Assembly (NCBI GenBank): GCA_021160885.1
Contig: JAGHBR010000181.1
Coordinates: forward strand, 1 to 35,681
Source of the DNA: Caldisericaceae bacterium
GTDB taxonomy: Bacteria; Calditrichota; Calditrichia; Calditrichales; Calditrichaceae
DNA: 35,681 bases
Direction of reading: 5' to 3'
The position numbers were made by a program, and so were the translations under genes. Positions 7,925 to 15,764 of the stretch are shown here, one piece after another. Under the pieces are notes generated by a model that was given only the letters and a program-made list of their open reading frames with translations, searched no databases and was not told the origin of the DNA. How positions within the stretch are numbered: the first letter of the stretch is position 1; each line of letters starts with the position of its first letter.

Positions 7925-8639
7925 TCTGAAAAAATTCAAAATATTTTTGTGCAATAGAATGAAATGGGCTACGCAGAACTAACATTTTGGCGTTTTCTTT
8001 GTACTTTTTGCGCATCTCATCCGGATACATGCTTTTTTGCCATTGACCTTTAAAAAACTGATCGTTAACCTGATTAAGCCGAGCAAAAATTTCGGCTTCT
8101 TTTTCGGCCTGGTTTCCTAAACAATTGAATTCAGCGCCAAATTTGCGGTTCACTTTTTGTATCAACACATCAAACTGCTGCACAATGGTTTCAAATGGCA
8201 CCACCACCAGAGACGTATGTACCTTTTTTAAAACTTTGTAAAAACGAATGTAAGCTTTTAAGTACAGGTCTGCATTCTGGGAACTTTGAAACACCATGAA
8301 AGAGGAAACGGCTTCAAGAGGAGCTCTGATTAAAAAAACGGCCGGGATATTCCATTTAACCGCTTGTAAAAGTTGAGCTGGTACATGTAAGTGGTGCGCA
8401 ATCTTCACATCGGGATTGGCCAGGCGAAAGGCAACAACCGCGTAAGAATTTGCAGAACGCGGAAACCCCTCAATGCAAATACCGGAATCCGGTTCAATTT
8501 TCATCCGATTAAACGGGTATCTTCGGGCAAAAAGTTTAAAATAGAAGGATGGAAATTGTCCTGCAAGACTTTGTAAATAGTAGAAAAAATCATTTCGGTT
8601 CAAGAGCGTTGATTCCTTTTTAAACAGCATCCTACCCAT
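7914..8639 (-). CDS. Sulfotransferase-like protein
   Basis: 241 residues from the ATG at 8639. G-F-P-R-S-A-N-S-Y (58-66) is a 5'-phosphosulfate-binding loop of the P-loop sulfotransferase type, and L-I-R-A-P-L-E-A-V-S-S-F (103-114) is the matching 3'-phosphate-binding segment. The family moves sulfate from PAPS to hydroxyls of glycans, lipids or small molecules. The open frame continues upstream to 8744, but that part reads through an inverted-repeat element (8644-8744, giving the well-known S-F-P-R-K-R-E-S translation), so I exclude it. AAAGG lies about 10 bases before the chosen ATG. No PAPS-synthesis genes are in the window. Confidence 0.7.
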   Translation of the reverse strand: MGRMLFKKESTLLNRNDFFYYLQSLAGQFPSFYFKLFARRYPFNRMKIEPDSGICIEGFPRSANSYAVVAFRLANPDVKIAHHLHVPAQLLQAVKWNIPAVFLIRAPLEAVSSFMVFQSSQNADLYLKAYIRFYKVLKKVHTSLVVVPFETIVQQFDVLIQKVNRKFGAEFNCLGNQAEKEAEIFARLNQVNDQFFKGQWQKSMYPDEMRKKYKENAKMLVLRSPFHSIAQKYFEFFQNVE

Positions 8640-8643
8640 TAAT

Positions 8644-8744
8644 TTGAAACCTTTGAAAAAATCGGGGGCTCTCCAAACCTGGCAACTTAGGGATTCCCGC
8701 TTGCGCGGGAATGACATTCTTAGTGATTTTTTCAAAGGTTTCAA
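8644..8744. repeat. 101-bp element with 20-bp perfect inverted ends and an inner GC palindrome
   Basis: Bases 8644-8663 and 8725-8744 are perfect 20-bp inverted repeats. Between them lies a second perfect palindrome, ATTCCCGC (8693-8700) and GCGGGAAT (8705-8712), with a 4-nt loop. The inner piece is the common dispersed bacterial palindrome that translates as S-F-P-R-K-R-E-S. The element fills most of the gap between a GH16-like gene and the sulfotransferase. It could fold into a long transcript hairpin that trims or weakens downstream expression, or be a MITE-like insertion. No target-site duplication is obvious. Confidence 0.85.
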
Positions 8745-8790
8745 TTTATCAATTGTGCAATTGACTCTTTTTCAGGTTCATAAAACAGAG

Positions 8791-11004
8791 TTAGCGTAAT
8801 AAGGTCATTTTTCCTATCAGCTGATGTTTCCCGGCTTTAATTCGGTAAAAATAGATTCCGGAGCTTTGCAATTTACCATGCGCATCCCGGGCATCCCAGG
8901 TCAAAGTTTGCATGCCTTGTGCTAACTTCCCACGTAAAAGAGTCCGAATTTTTTTGCCGTTTAGATTAAATATTTCAACCGTAACTTGCTGTGGCCTGGC
9001 CAAAAAGAATTTGATTGTTGTATTTGGATTGAATGGATTTGGATAATTGGTTAATAGTTTAATATCCGTTACTGTTTTTGTGCTCGGATTTTGAACAGTT
9101 GTTGTTTTTAATAACTCAACCGTTCCATCCAAACTGACCAGGTACAATCGGTACCATAAATACGCCTCTTGTGTTGTAAGCGTGTCTGTATAAAAATATT
9201 CATGAAAAGCCGGACTGCTTCCGGCGGCTGAAATTAAGCTTTTGTTTATCTTTTTAAATTCAGAATTGACCGGCAAAATACTGTCCTCACCTTCTGCGCG
9301 GAACAAATTAAAACCAAGTGTGTTGACTTCGCTTTCCGTTTTCCAGCTTAAATTTACCCTGTTTTTTTCGCTTCTGGCGGTAAAACTAGCCAGAGTGACT
9401 GGCAACGAGTAATCGCCGTTCTCTGCAAAAACCAACACACGGTAAACCGTGGGCGTTTCGTTGGCATAAAGTTTAAGCGTGTGGCCACCACCCGCAACCG
9501 TATCTTTAATGAGTACTGTTTTTACATCACCATGCAAGGCATTGCCTACAAAGCCTTTATCGCTCCCCCAACCAAAATCCGTATTATCTAATTCAATTCG
9601 CAATTCATCGTCATCAGTACTGTCAATATTGGCATTTTTGTGATCCCAGCCAGGTTCATGATCTGCACTGGCGCTAACGTAAATAGCTATGGGACCAGCA
9701 TCACAATTGAATGAAAATTGTTTCCACAAATAATTATCGCTTCCGGAAGGCGCTGTTTCGTTCAGCGTTTGGTCCAAAACCAGCGATCCCTCAAAAGAGT
9801 TTAAAACATTCACGTCGTAAAGGATCGGCGTGGTCTGGCTGTACAGCTTAATGGTATGATTGCCGGCCGCAAGAAGAGGCGTAAATACAAGCGTTTTTGG
9901 CAATCCATCATCCACATCACCGTTCCAGCTATTTAGATTGTCGTAACCATAATCCGTGGCATCAACCACCACTTTCAGATCATCGTCTCCGTCATAACCG
10001 TCATAGGTTTCTGCTTTAGCCGTAATTATAACAAAAGTATTCCCGGTGTTGGTGTCAAAGGAATAGGTTTTCCACAAGCCATCGCTCACGCCATCATCTA
10101 TTTCGCTTTCATAATTTCGTAAACGCAAAAAATCAGAAGCATCTACCGGAGATACCGAATAACTGGGGTCATAGCCATCTTTACGAATTTCCACAAAATC
10201 CACGATAAAACTACTCGTTCCCAGCCAGCCGTTGTAAAACACTTCAATGGTATCTGGCAAACTTTGCGGTGTACGATCAATAAAGTGATAAACCAAATTG
10301 TCATTCCAGCAATGGAATTCATAATCTCTGGTAATGATACTCGCTGGTGTAAAATCAGAAGGGGTAATTCTTTGAATCAAAGTACCATCCACGTAATGTT
10401 CATAATAACCAGTGCTGGTTCCACCTGAATATCTAACCACCCGATACGTATGCCACTGAGTATTGTCAATTGTTGACAAATTCGTGTACTTATCATTTTG
10501 ATCGTTCACACCGTTTACGGTTCGGGCCCGCCACCAGGTTTCATCGGCAGCCCACGAAGAATCATGATAGGCCGTTTGTTCAATAAACCAGACACTTTGA
10601 TTTATGGTAATCGGCAATTTTTCAGAACGCCAGGTGCCCCATCCTCTACTACCAACTGGCAAACTATTTAATGTTTTAATTCTTATTTTAGCTTCCAGAA
10701 CCATTGATTTATCATAAATCTGGTATGTGGTTGAGGCAAACCCGATATTCTCCATACCATCACTACCCACCAATCTTCCACCAGGTTGGCCGTCTAAAGG
10801 ATCAACTAAATCGGCCTTTAGATAGCCGTTATTAATTGTTAATTGATGTTGTGAACCGGAACTGGGAGAAATATTAATCTTCCACCAACTATTAAGAGAG
10901 GTTCCTGTAAAATCATCGCGCTGTAAATCCGGGACAATGTAAGTTTGTCCCAAAACAGCTTGCAGCAATAAAAAGAGGATTAGGCCCAATCTCTTAATAA
11001 ACAT
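8791..11004 (-). CDS. Secreted GH16-like/ConA-fold protein with T9SS-type C-terminal domain (paralogue 1)
   Basis: 737 residues. Signal peptide about 1-19 (ending V-L-G-Q). Residues 25-275 resemble the GH16/ConA-like jelly roll: D-D-F start, G-S-R-G-W-G-T-W (118-125), W-F-I-E-Q (139-143), W-H-T-Y-R (184-188), Y-V-D-G (204-207), V-D-F-V-E-I (268-273). Two acidic beta-modules follow (308-403 and 425-528) with D-G-D-D-D-L-K and S-T-D-D-D-E-L-R loops. Next is an Fn3-like part (533-640) and a sorting domain (650-737) starting N-Y-P-N-P-F-N-P. The GH16 nucleophile position is Ser here, so it may bind rather than cut glycans. It is a close paralogue of 11017-12873, 12 bases upstream in the operon. 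Substrate unknown. Confidence 0.75.
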   Translation of the reverse strand: MFIKRLGLILFLLLQAVLGQTYIVPDLQRDDFTGTSLNSWWKINISPSSGSQHQLTINNGYLKADLVDPLDGQPGGRLVGSDGMENIGFASTTYQIYDKSMVLEAKIRIKTLNSLPVGSRGWGTWRSEKLPITINQSVWFIEQTAYHDSSWAADETWWRARTVNGVNDQNDKYTNLSTIDNTQWHTYRVVRYSGGTSTGYYEHYVDGTLIQRITPSDFTPASIITRDYEFHCWNDNLVYHFIDRTPQSLPDTIEVFYNGWLGTSSFIVDFVEIRKDGYDPSYSVSPVDASDFLRLRNYESEIDDGVSDGLWKTYSFDTNTGNTFVIITAKAETYDGYDGDDDLKVVVDATDYGYDNLNSWNGDVDDGLPKTLVFTPLLAAGNHTIKLYSQTTPILYDVNVLNSFEGSLVLDQTLNETAPSGSDNYLWKQFSFNCDAGPIAIYVSASADHEPGWDHKNANIDSTDDDELRIELDNTDFGWGSDKGFVGNALHGDVKTVLIKDTVAGGGHTLKLYANETPTVYRVLVFAENGDYSLPVTLASFTARSEKNRVNLSWKTESEVNTLGFNLFRAEGEDSILPVNSEFKKINKSLISAAGSSPAFHEYFYTDTLTTQEAYLWYRLYLVSLDGTVELLKTTTVQNPSTKTVTDIKLLTNYPNPFNPNTTIKFFLARPQQVTVEIFNLNGKKIRTLLRGKLAQGMQTLTWDARDAHGKLQSSGIYFYRIKAGKHQLIGKMTLLR

Positions 11005-11016
11005 GCCTGCTACTCT

Positions 11017-12873
11017 CTATTTTAATAAGATAATCTTTCGTATTTTTTCTTGATTTTTGAATTTTAATCTACAGAAATAAATGCCTGAGGCAAGCCGACT
11101 ATCGGCGTTCCATTTTACTTTATAACTGCCGGCTGCTAACTGTTTATTAAGCAAATTTTCTACCAGTCGACCATTCACATCCAGAATTTGCAATACAACC
11201 TGGCCGGAATGAGGAATTTCAAAGGGAATGGTCGTTGAAGGATTAAATGGATTGGGATAATTAGCCGCCAGCTGGAATTGCTTAACAGGATTGTTCTTAA
11301 CCACCTTAATAGTACTGGCATTTTCTTTATTTTCTACATAAACCACCACATTGTAAACCGTTGGCGTCTCATTGGCATACAATTTTAGTGTGTGTGTTCC
11401 AGCCGGTAAATCTTGCATGATTAAAATCGTCTTGCTGTCACCAAAGAGTCGGTTTCCCATCATGGCGCTATCGGCGCCCCAGCCATAATCGAAATCATCA
11501 ATCATGATGCGCAGTTCATCATCATCGGTACTGTCAATGTTGAAATTCAGGTAATCCCAACCTGATTCTTCATCTGCGCTGCCACTGAGGTAAACGGCAA
11601 CCATACCGGAATCACAGTTAAAAGTAAAAGTCTTCCATAAATAATTATTACTGCCCGAGGGCGCTGTTTCATTCAGTTGTTGGTTAATTACCAATTCACC
11701 ATTGGCAGATTCTAAAACCGTGGCGTCGTAAAGAACGGGCGTGGATTCACTGTAAAAACTTAACTGATGGCTACCAGCGGTTAGAACAGTGTCAATAATA
11801 ATTGTTTTCGGGGAACCATTGTCGGTGTCGCCATCCCAGCTACGCGTTGTGTTGTAGCCAAAATCTTTGCTATCCAGAACCATTTTCAAATCATCGTCAT
11901 CATCGTAACTACCCAGATTCTCCGCTTTAGCTGTTGCCAAAATCACGCATCGACCGCCACTAACCGTAAAATTAAAAGGACCTTTCCACAGGCCGTCTGT
12001 CACGCCATTATCAATTTCGTTAATGACTTCACGCAGCCGAACCGGCCCCTGAGGTGTTACAGAATGACCATAATGGTACTTGCCTTTCATTATCTCCACA
12101 AAATCCACAATGAATGTACAGGTACCAAGCCAGCCATTGTAATAAACCTCAATGGTGTCCTGACCGGAATAGGCATTTTGCGTATGGTGGTAAACCAGGT
12201 TATCATTCCAGCAATTAAAGCCATAATCTTCATTTAAAATATCACCTAAATCATCTGGCGTGGCATGAACCAGCGGTGTCGGATCATCATCAACATACAA
12301 TTCGTAAAATTCTCTACCCTGCCGATAAATGCGATAATAATGCCATTCTTGAGGCGAAACAGGAGGCACAACCTTTACTTCATTAGACTCCGAAACTCCG
12401 CGTGATATTCTGCCGTACCACCAGTTTTCTGAATCGGCCCAGGGGTAAGACGTATCGGTCACCTGTTCCATGAACCATGAAGCCTGATTAATCTTAATTG
12501 GCACGGCCTCGGAATGCCATAAGCCATAGCCTCTGCTACCGGGCAACAATGGTGTTAAATACTTGATCCGGATGCGCACATCAATCGTATCATCTTTACT
12601 GTACACCATCATGGTGTAAGCGGTACTGAAGCCAATATTCTCCATGCCTGTTCCATCAAATTGTAAAGATCCGCCTGCCCCGCCATTCAAGGCATTTGAT
12701 AAATTGGCTAAAAAGTAACCATTAGAAAGCTCCCAGGAATGATTAATGCCCCAGATATTAATCGACCACCAGCTCTTTAAATTTTTAAAATCATCCCGTT
12801 GCAGATTCGGCACAATATAGGTCTGACCATGTAAAAATGAAATAATACTGATTAAAATTAACCACTTGCGCAT
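11017..12873 (-). CDS. Secreted GH16-like/ConA-fold protein with T9SS-type C-terminal domain (paralogue 2)
   Basis: 618 residues from the second of two adjacent ATGs. That ATG has AGGAG (12880-12884) six bases upstream; the ATG at 12876 would leave only three. The mature start resembles paralogue 1 (Q-T-Y-I-V-P-N-L-Q-R-D-D-F). With numbering from the ATG at 12876: GH16-like domain to about 265 with G-S-R-G-Y-G-L-W and W-F-M-E-Q (134-138); acidic modules at 295-388 and 412-514 (Y-D-D-D-D-D-L-K, S-T-D-D-D-E-L-R); sorting domain 536-619 with N-Y-P-N-P-F-N-P. It lacks the Fn3-like part of paralogue 1. The gene begins at the UbiA stop codon, so the two are probably translationally coupled. Confidence 0.75.
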   Translation of the reverse strand: MRKWLILISIISFLHGQTYIVPNLQRDDFKNLKSWWSINIWGINHSWELSNGYFLANLSNALNGGAGGSLQFDGTGMENIGFSTAYTMMVYSKDDTIDVRIRIKYLTPLLPGSRGYGLWHSEAVPIKINQASWFMEQVTDTSYPWADSENWWYGRISRGVSESNEVKVVPPVSPQEWHYYRIYRQGREFYELYVDDDPTPLVHATPDDLGDILNEDYGFNCWNDNLVYHHTQNAYSGQDTIEVYYNGWLGTCTFIVDFVEIMKGKYHYGHSVTPQGPVRLREVINEIDNGVTDGLWKGPFNFTVSGGRCVILATAKAENLGSYDDDDDLKMVLDSKDFGYNTTRSWDGDTDNGSPKTIIIDTVLTAGSHQLSFYSESTPVLYDATVLESANGELVINQQLNETAPSGSNNYLWKTFTFNCDSGMVAVYLSGSADEESGWDYLNFNIDSTDDDELRIMIDDFDYGWGADSAMMGNRLFGDSKTILIMQDLPAGTHTLKLYANETPTVYNVVVYVENKENASTIKVVKNNPVKQFQLAANYPNPFNPSTTIPFEIPHSGQVVLQILDVNGRLVENLLNKQLAAGSYKVKWNADSRLASGIYFCRLKFKNQEKIRKIILLK

Positions 12874-12875
12874 CA

Positions 12876-13913
12876 TTAACTCCTAAGTTTTTGCAATAAA
12901 AATTTCATTGCAAAATTTTCAGTTAAAATTTTAACCGAATATAAACGTCGGATTAAGATTTGAAAAAGCAAAAGTATTGCAAATGGTAAATAGTAAAAAA
13001 CTAATATCAAATTTAAAAATATTGGCAACCCAACTGAAGGATAAGCATGATGCAGAAATTGATTAAGGCTTCTCTCTTCAGCATGAAACGGATTTACACG
13101 CCATTGACGTTTGTCAACTAAAAACCAGCCAAGCCCCACAAAGTAAATAGCAGCCGTAATCCAACACAACCATTTTGCGATAAATCGATCAAAATTTACA
13201 CTAAACAAAATCTGTAGCAGAACAACAGCCAGTAATAATTTTTCAAGTTGTAAACTGATAAAAAATAAATTTTGCACATGCCGAAAGCCCTTACTTACCG
13301 CAAATGTTTGTGTACCTGTTTTTAAATCGTTCTCATAATCTTCCAACTGGTGATTGACATCCGAAGAGAGACCACGTAAAAACACATAAGCCAAAAGGCT
13401 AATAAGGAAAGGCACATGCCAAAAATTAAAAACGGAAAAAAGAATCAAAACGGGTAATAAGCGTTGAGCCAGCACCACAAAAATAATATTGGCTGTGCCA
13501 CGCTCTTTTAAGCGAATGGGAGGTAAACTGTAAAAGCTTGTGATTAAAAACCAGAGCAAAGTCAACCCTACAAAATATGGACGATCCCAAAAGGGAAGGC
13601 TGGTTAATAAAGCTAAAAGAAAGATCAACGCCACAACCAATACAGCTTTGGTCTTTGAATCTTTTTCAAACGTATTGGATTTACCATGTTGCCGATCGAG
13701 TTCCATGTCCGAGTAATCATTAACTAAATAACCGTAAGTTGTGGCAAATATGCTGAACAAAATAAAAAGCAAACTGTCTTTTAAAAATACTAAATCCCTT
13801 TTCTGGTCCACCAGCGCAATCAAAAACAAAATAAAGAAATTTTCAAAAACCGAATTGTAGCGGAAAACGGCCCAATTACGCCAGCCCATGTATTTGTTAA
13901 TCCAATGAAACAT
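12876..13913 (-). CDS. UbiA-superfamily prenyltransferase
   Basis: 345 residues, mostly transmembrane helices. The first metal-binding motif is N65-D66-Y-S-D69-M-E-L-D73 and the second runs from D185 through D192 to D196 with L-K-T-G-T-Q-T. Y-S-L-P-P-I-R-L-K-E-R-G (128-139) is the usual connecting signature. UbiA enzymes move a prenyl chain from a diphosphate onto an aromatic ring, glycerol ether, heme, sugar phosphate or carotene, in the membrane. The text after motif 1 (H-G-K-S-N) does not match the subfamilies I know well, so the acceptor is open. It is first after a 354-bp gap, possibly with its own promoter, and the next gene starts at its stop codon. A prenyl diphosphate synthase lies two genes upstream. 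Confidence 0.8.
   Translation of the reverse strand: MFHWINKYMGWRNWAVFRYNSVFENFFILFLIALVDQKRDLVFLKDSLLFILFSIFATTYGYLVNDYSDMELDRQHGKSNTFEKDSKTKAVLVVALIFLLALLTSLPFWDRPYFVGLTLLWFLITSFYSLPPIRLKERGTANIIFVVLAQRLLPVLILFSVFNFWHVPFLISLLAYVFLRGLSSDVNHQLEDYENDLKTGTQTFAVSKGFRHVQNLFFISLQLEKLLLAVVLLQILFSVNFDRFIAKWLCWITAAIYFVGLGWFLVDKRQWRVNPFHAEERSLNQFLHHAYPSVGLPIFLNLILVFYYLPFAILLLFQILIRRLYSVKILTENFAMKFLLQKLRS
12880..12884 (-). promoter_or_regulatory. AGGAG ribosome-binding site deciding the start of paralogue 2
   Basis: On the minus strand AGGAG lies six bases before the ATG at 12873 and three before the ATG at 12876. It is embedded in the last codons of the UbiA gene, pointing to coupled translation of the two. 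Confidence 0.7.
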
Positions 13914-14267
13914 CTGAAGCCCTGCTAATATATTTTTCCTTTTCTAAAATAATGTGGCTAACAAAGAAAGACTTTGCTTTTTATCACGAGTTTAAAAAAA
14001 TTTTAATTTGCAACTCAAAGTAATGCTTTAAAAGCTCAACATGCTTAAGTTTGCAAAGGTTTAGAATTTGAGTTCTGAATTACATGTTTTGAACTTAAAA
14101 TATAAATAAACATGATAGGCCTTTGGTAAATAGTTGAATAGTTGAATGGTTAAATGGTTGAATGGACTCATGATATTAATAATTTCTGAGTAAGTTCATT
14201 CAACATTTAACATTCAAAATTCAAAATTCTTTGATAGAGCTGCGGCCTGGTTATATTGGAATTTTAT
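13914..14267. other. 354-bp intergenic spacer with inverted and heptamer-like repeats
   Basis: Spacer between the UbiA gene and the third GH16-like gene, with no convincing gene. It contains G-T-T-G-A-A-T-(A/G) near-repeats at 14133-14164 and an inverted repeat between 14149-14164 and 14197-14211 (one bulged base, 32-nt loop). TTCAAAATT words follow at 14213-14229, like those near 2690-2716. The UbiA-proximal end has a TATATT (minus strand, around 13927-13932) that could be a -10 box, but no matching -35 is clear. Confidence 0.6.
14149..14211. repeat. AT-rich imperfect inverted repeat
   Basis: Left arm 14149-14164 (GTTAAATGGTTGAATG) pairs with right arm 14197-14211 (CATTCAACATTTAAC), leaving one unpaired G and a 32-nt loop. 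It lies just downstream of the third GH16-like gene on the minus strand. A weak terminator or mere spacer repeat are both possible. Confidence 0.7.
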
Positions 14268-15764
14268 CTATTTAAACCGGAAGAGTATTAAACGATGTAA
14301 AAGTGGTTTTCCTTCACTCTTCAACTTGAGCTGAAGGCGCCTGGCATTTGTTTCGAACTCAAATAATTTTGTGTGCGCCTGCCCAAAGATGCGATTCCCA
14401 CAAAACTCCAGCGTTTTAATCTGATTCCCTGATTGGTCACTTAATACAAGCTGCAAATCATCATCTTCATCTGCAAGAACCGAAATTGGCGTTATTTGAT
14501 TAAATCGGGGCGCTTCTTTAAGCGTGGCTGCCAGGTAAAGCAGAAACTTGCCTTTCTGTTCTAAATCGATTTGATATTCAACCATTTTGTCCACAAGTAG
14601 AATGTTTTGTTTGTCAAGCAAAATCTCACTTTCATCGCCATTGATTAAAAGGATATCATTTACTACCGGACTCGTTTGCCCTCTTACGGTTAATTGGTGT
14701 TTGCCTGGTGCAAGCTCCAGAGAAAACAAACTCGTCTTGCTTAAATTGTGCGTGTCATTTCCTTTTAAAACAATCTCCTCTGCAGCATTGTCATCAAAAT
14801 AAAAGAACAATGCATCCTGTTCATCGTAGTTACTGTAATTTTCAAGGCATGTTGTTAGTATAGCGTAAACCTTTTGTCCTTTTAAATTAAAAGGGATTTG
14901 AGCAATCGTAAATTTCCCCTGTCCATAAAAAACATCATTCCATGTACGATAAGCCAAAATGGCCTGATTTTTACTTTGAAAAATCTCCGCTTTTGCTAAG
15001 GCGCTTGTATTGATTTTGACGTAATCAACCAGCATGGCGCTTTCCCCTGTCCAGGCCATACGTAAAATGCCATTTTTTGAATAGACCTGGTTGTCAATCC
15101 ACAGGTGAAAAGACAATCTTCCAGCAGGCGTCAGTCCAGGAGTTTTTAAAATCAACTGGTCGTCAACCCAAAAAAAAGTAATTTTATTAACCAAATCGCG
15201 TTCAATGCGGTACACATGCCAGCGATTTAAATCGGGTTGCCACTTAACGGTTTGACGTCGATTTTTTACAACGGTGCCTGCCAATTGCCAGGAAAATTGT
15301 GGTGCATTTGGAGCCAACTGTTCCATGAACCAGGCCAGAGAATGAATTTTAGCCTTTTTCCTGCTTTTCCACAATCCCCAGCCTCTGCTGCCGGCCTGCA
15401 TGGGATTTAGTAATTTAATTCTTGCTTCGGTGACCAGCTTTTTAACTGATTTTCCGTAAATATTCTGAAATTCAGAAATACCAACATTACACTCCAGATT
15501 TTGCACTGGATTTTTCAGAGAAATACGTAAATAACCTTTTCCATTTACAATGGCCAGTTCATCCTGCGCGGCAGTTCCGTCACGATGGTAATCCCACCAA
15601 CCGTGAATTTGGTTAAAGTCGTCGAATTTTACAGATAAAATCTGAGACTGGCTTTTAAGAGAGGCAAAACCGCAAGCAACTAAAAAAGCGCCTAAAACTA
15701 AAACAGACCTGCAGTTTACAGGCCCATTTAAATTAAAATGCAATTTGTAGAACCTACCGAACAC
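14268..15764 (-). CDS. GH16-like/ConA-fold predicted lipoprotein (paralogue 3)
   Basis: 498 residues from a GTG that overlaps the prenyl synthase stop by 11 nt; a TTG at 15743 (codon 8), with GTAGG about nine bases before it, is an alternative. The signal region ends in a lipobox, L28-V-A-C31, so this is probably a lipoprotein. The body matches the other two paralogues: D-D-F (48-50), G-S-R-G-W-G-L-W (125-132), W-F-M-E-Q (145-149), W-H-V-Y-R (182-186), W-V-D-D-Q (199-203), V-D-Y-V-K-I (246-251). Two acidic modules follow (around 280-375 and 390-495; Y-D-E-Q-D and A-D-E-D-D-D-L loops). Unlike the others it stops there, without a sorting domain. Its likely place is a membrane surface by lipid anchor. 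Function unknown; a glycan-binding role is inferred from the fold. Confidence 0.7.
   Translation of the reverse strand: MFGRFYKLHFNLNGPVNCRSVLVLGAFLVACGFASLKSQSQILSVKFDDFNQIHGWWDYHRDGTAAQDELAIVNGKGYLRISLKNPVQNLECNVGISEFQNIYGKSVKKLVTEARIKLLNPMQAGSRGWGLWKSRKKAKIHSLAWFMEQLAPNAPQFSWQLAGTVVKNRRQTVKWQPDLNRWHVYRIERDLVNKITFFWVDDQLILKTPGLTPAGRLSFHLWIDNQVYSKNGILRMAWTGESAMLVDYVKINTSALAKAEIFQSKNQAILAYRTWNDVFYGQGKFTIAQIPFNLKGQKVYAILTTCLENYSNYDEQDALFFYFDDNAAEEIVLKGNDTHNLSKTSLFSLELAPGKHQLTVRGQTSPVVNDILLINGDESEILLDKQNILLVDKMVEYQIDLEQKGKFLLYLAATLKEAPRFNQITPISVLADEDDDLQLVLSDQSGNQIKTLEFCGNRIFGQAHTKLFEFETNARRLQLKLKSEGKPLLHRLILFRFK

Noticed and set aside
8640..8744. 35-residue N-terminal extension of the sulfotransferase-like gene
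   Set aside because: It translates the inverted-repeat element, including the common S-F-P-R-K-R-E-S palindrome; a better ATG lies at 8639.
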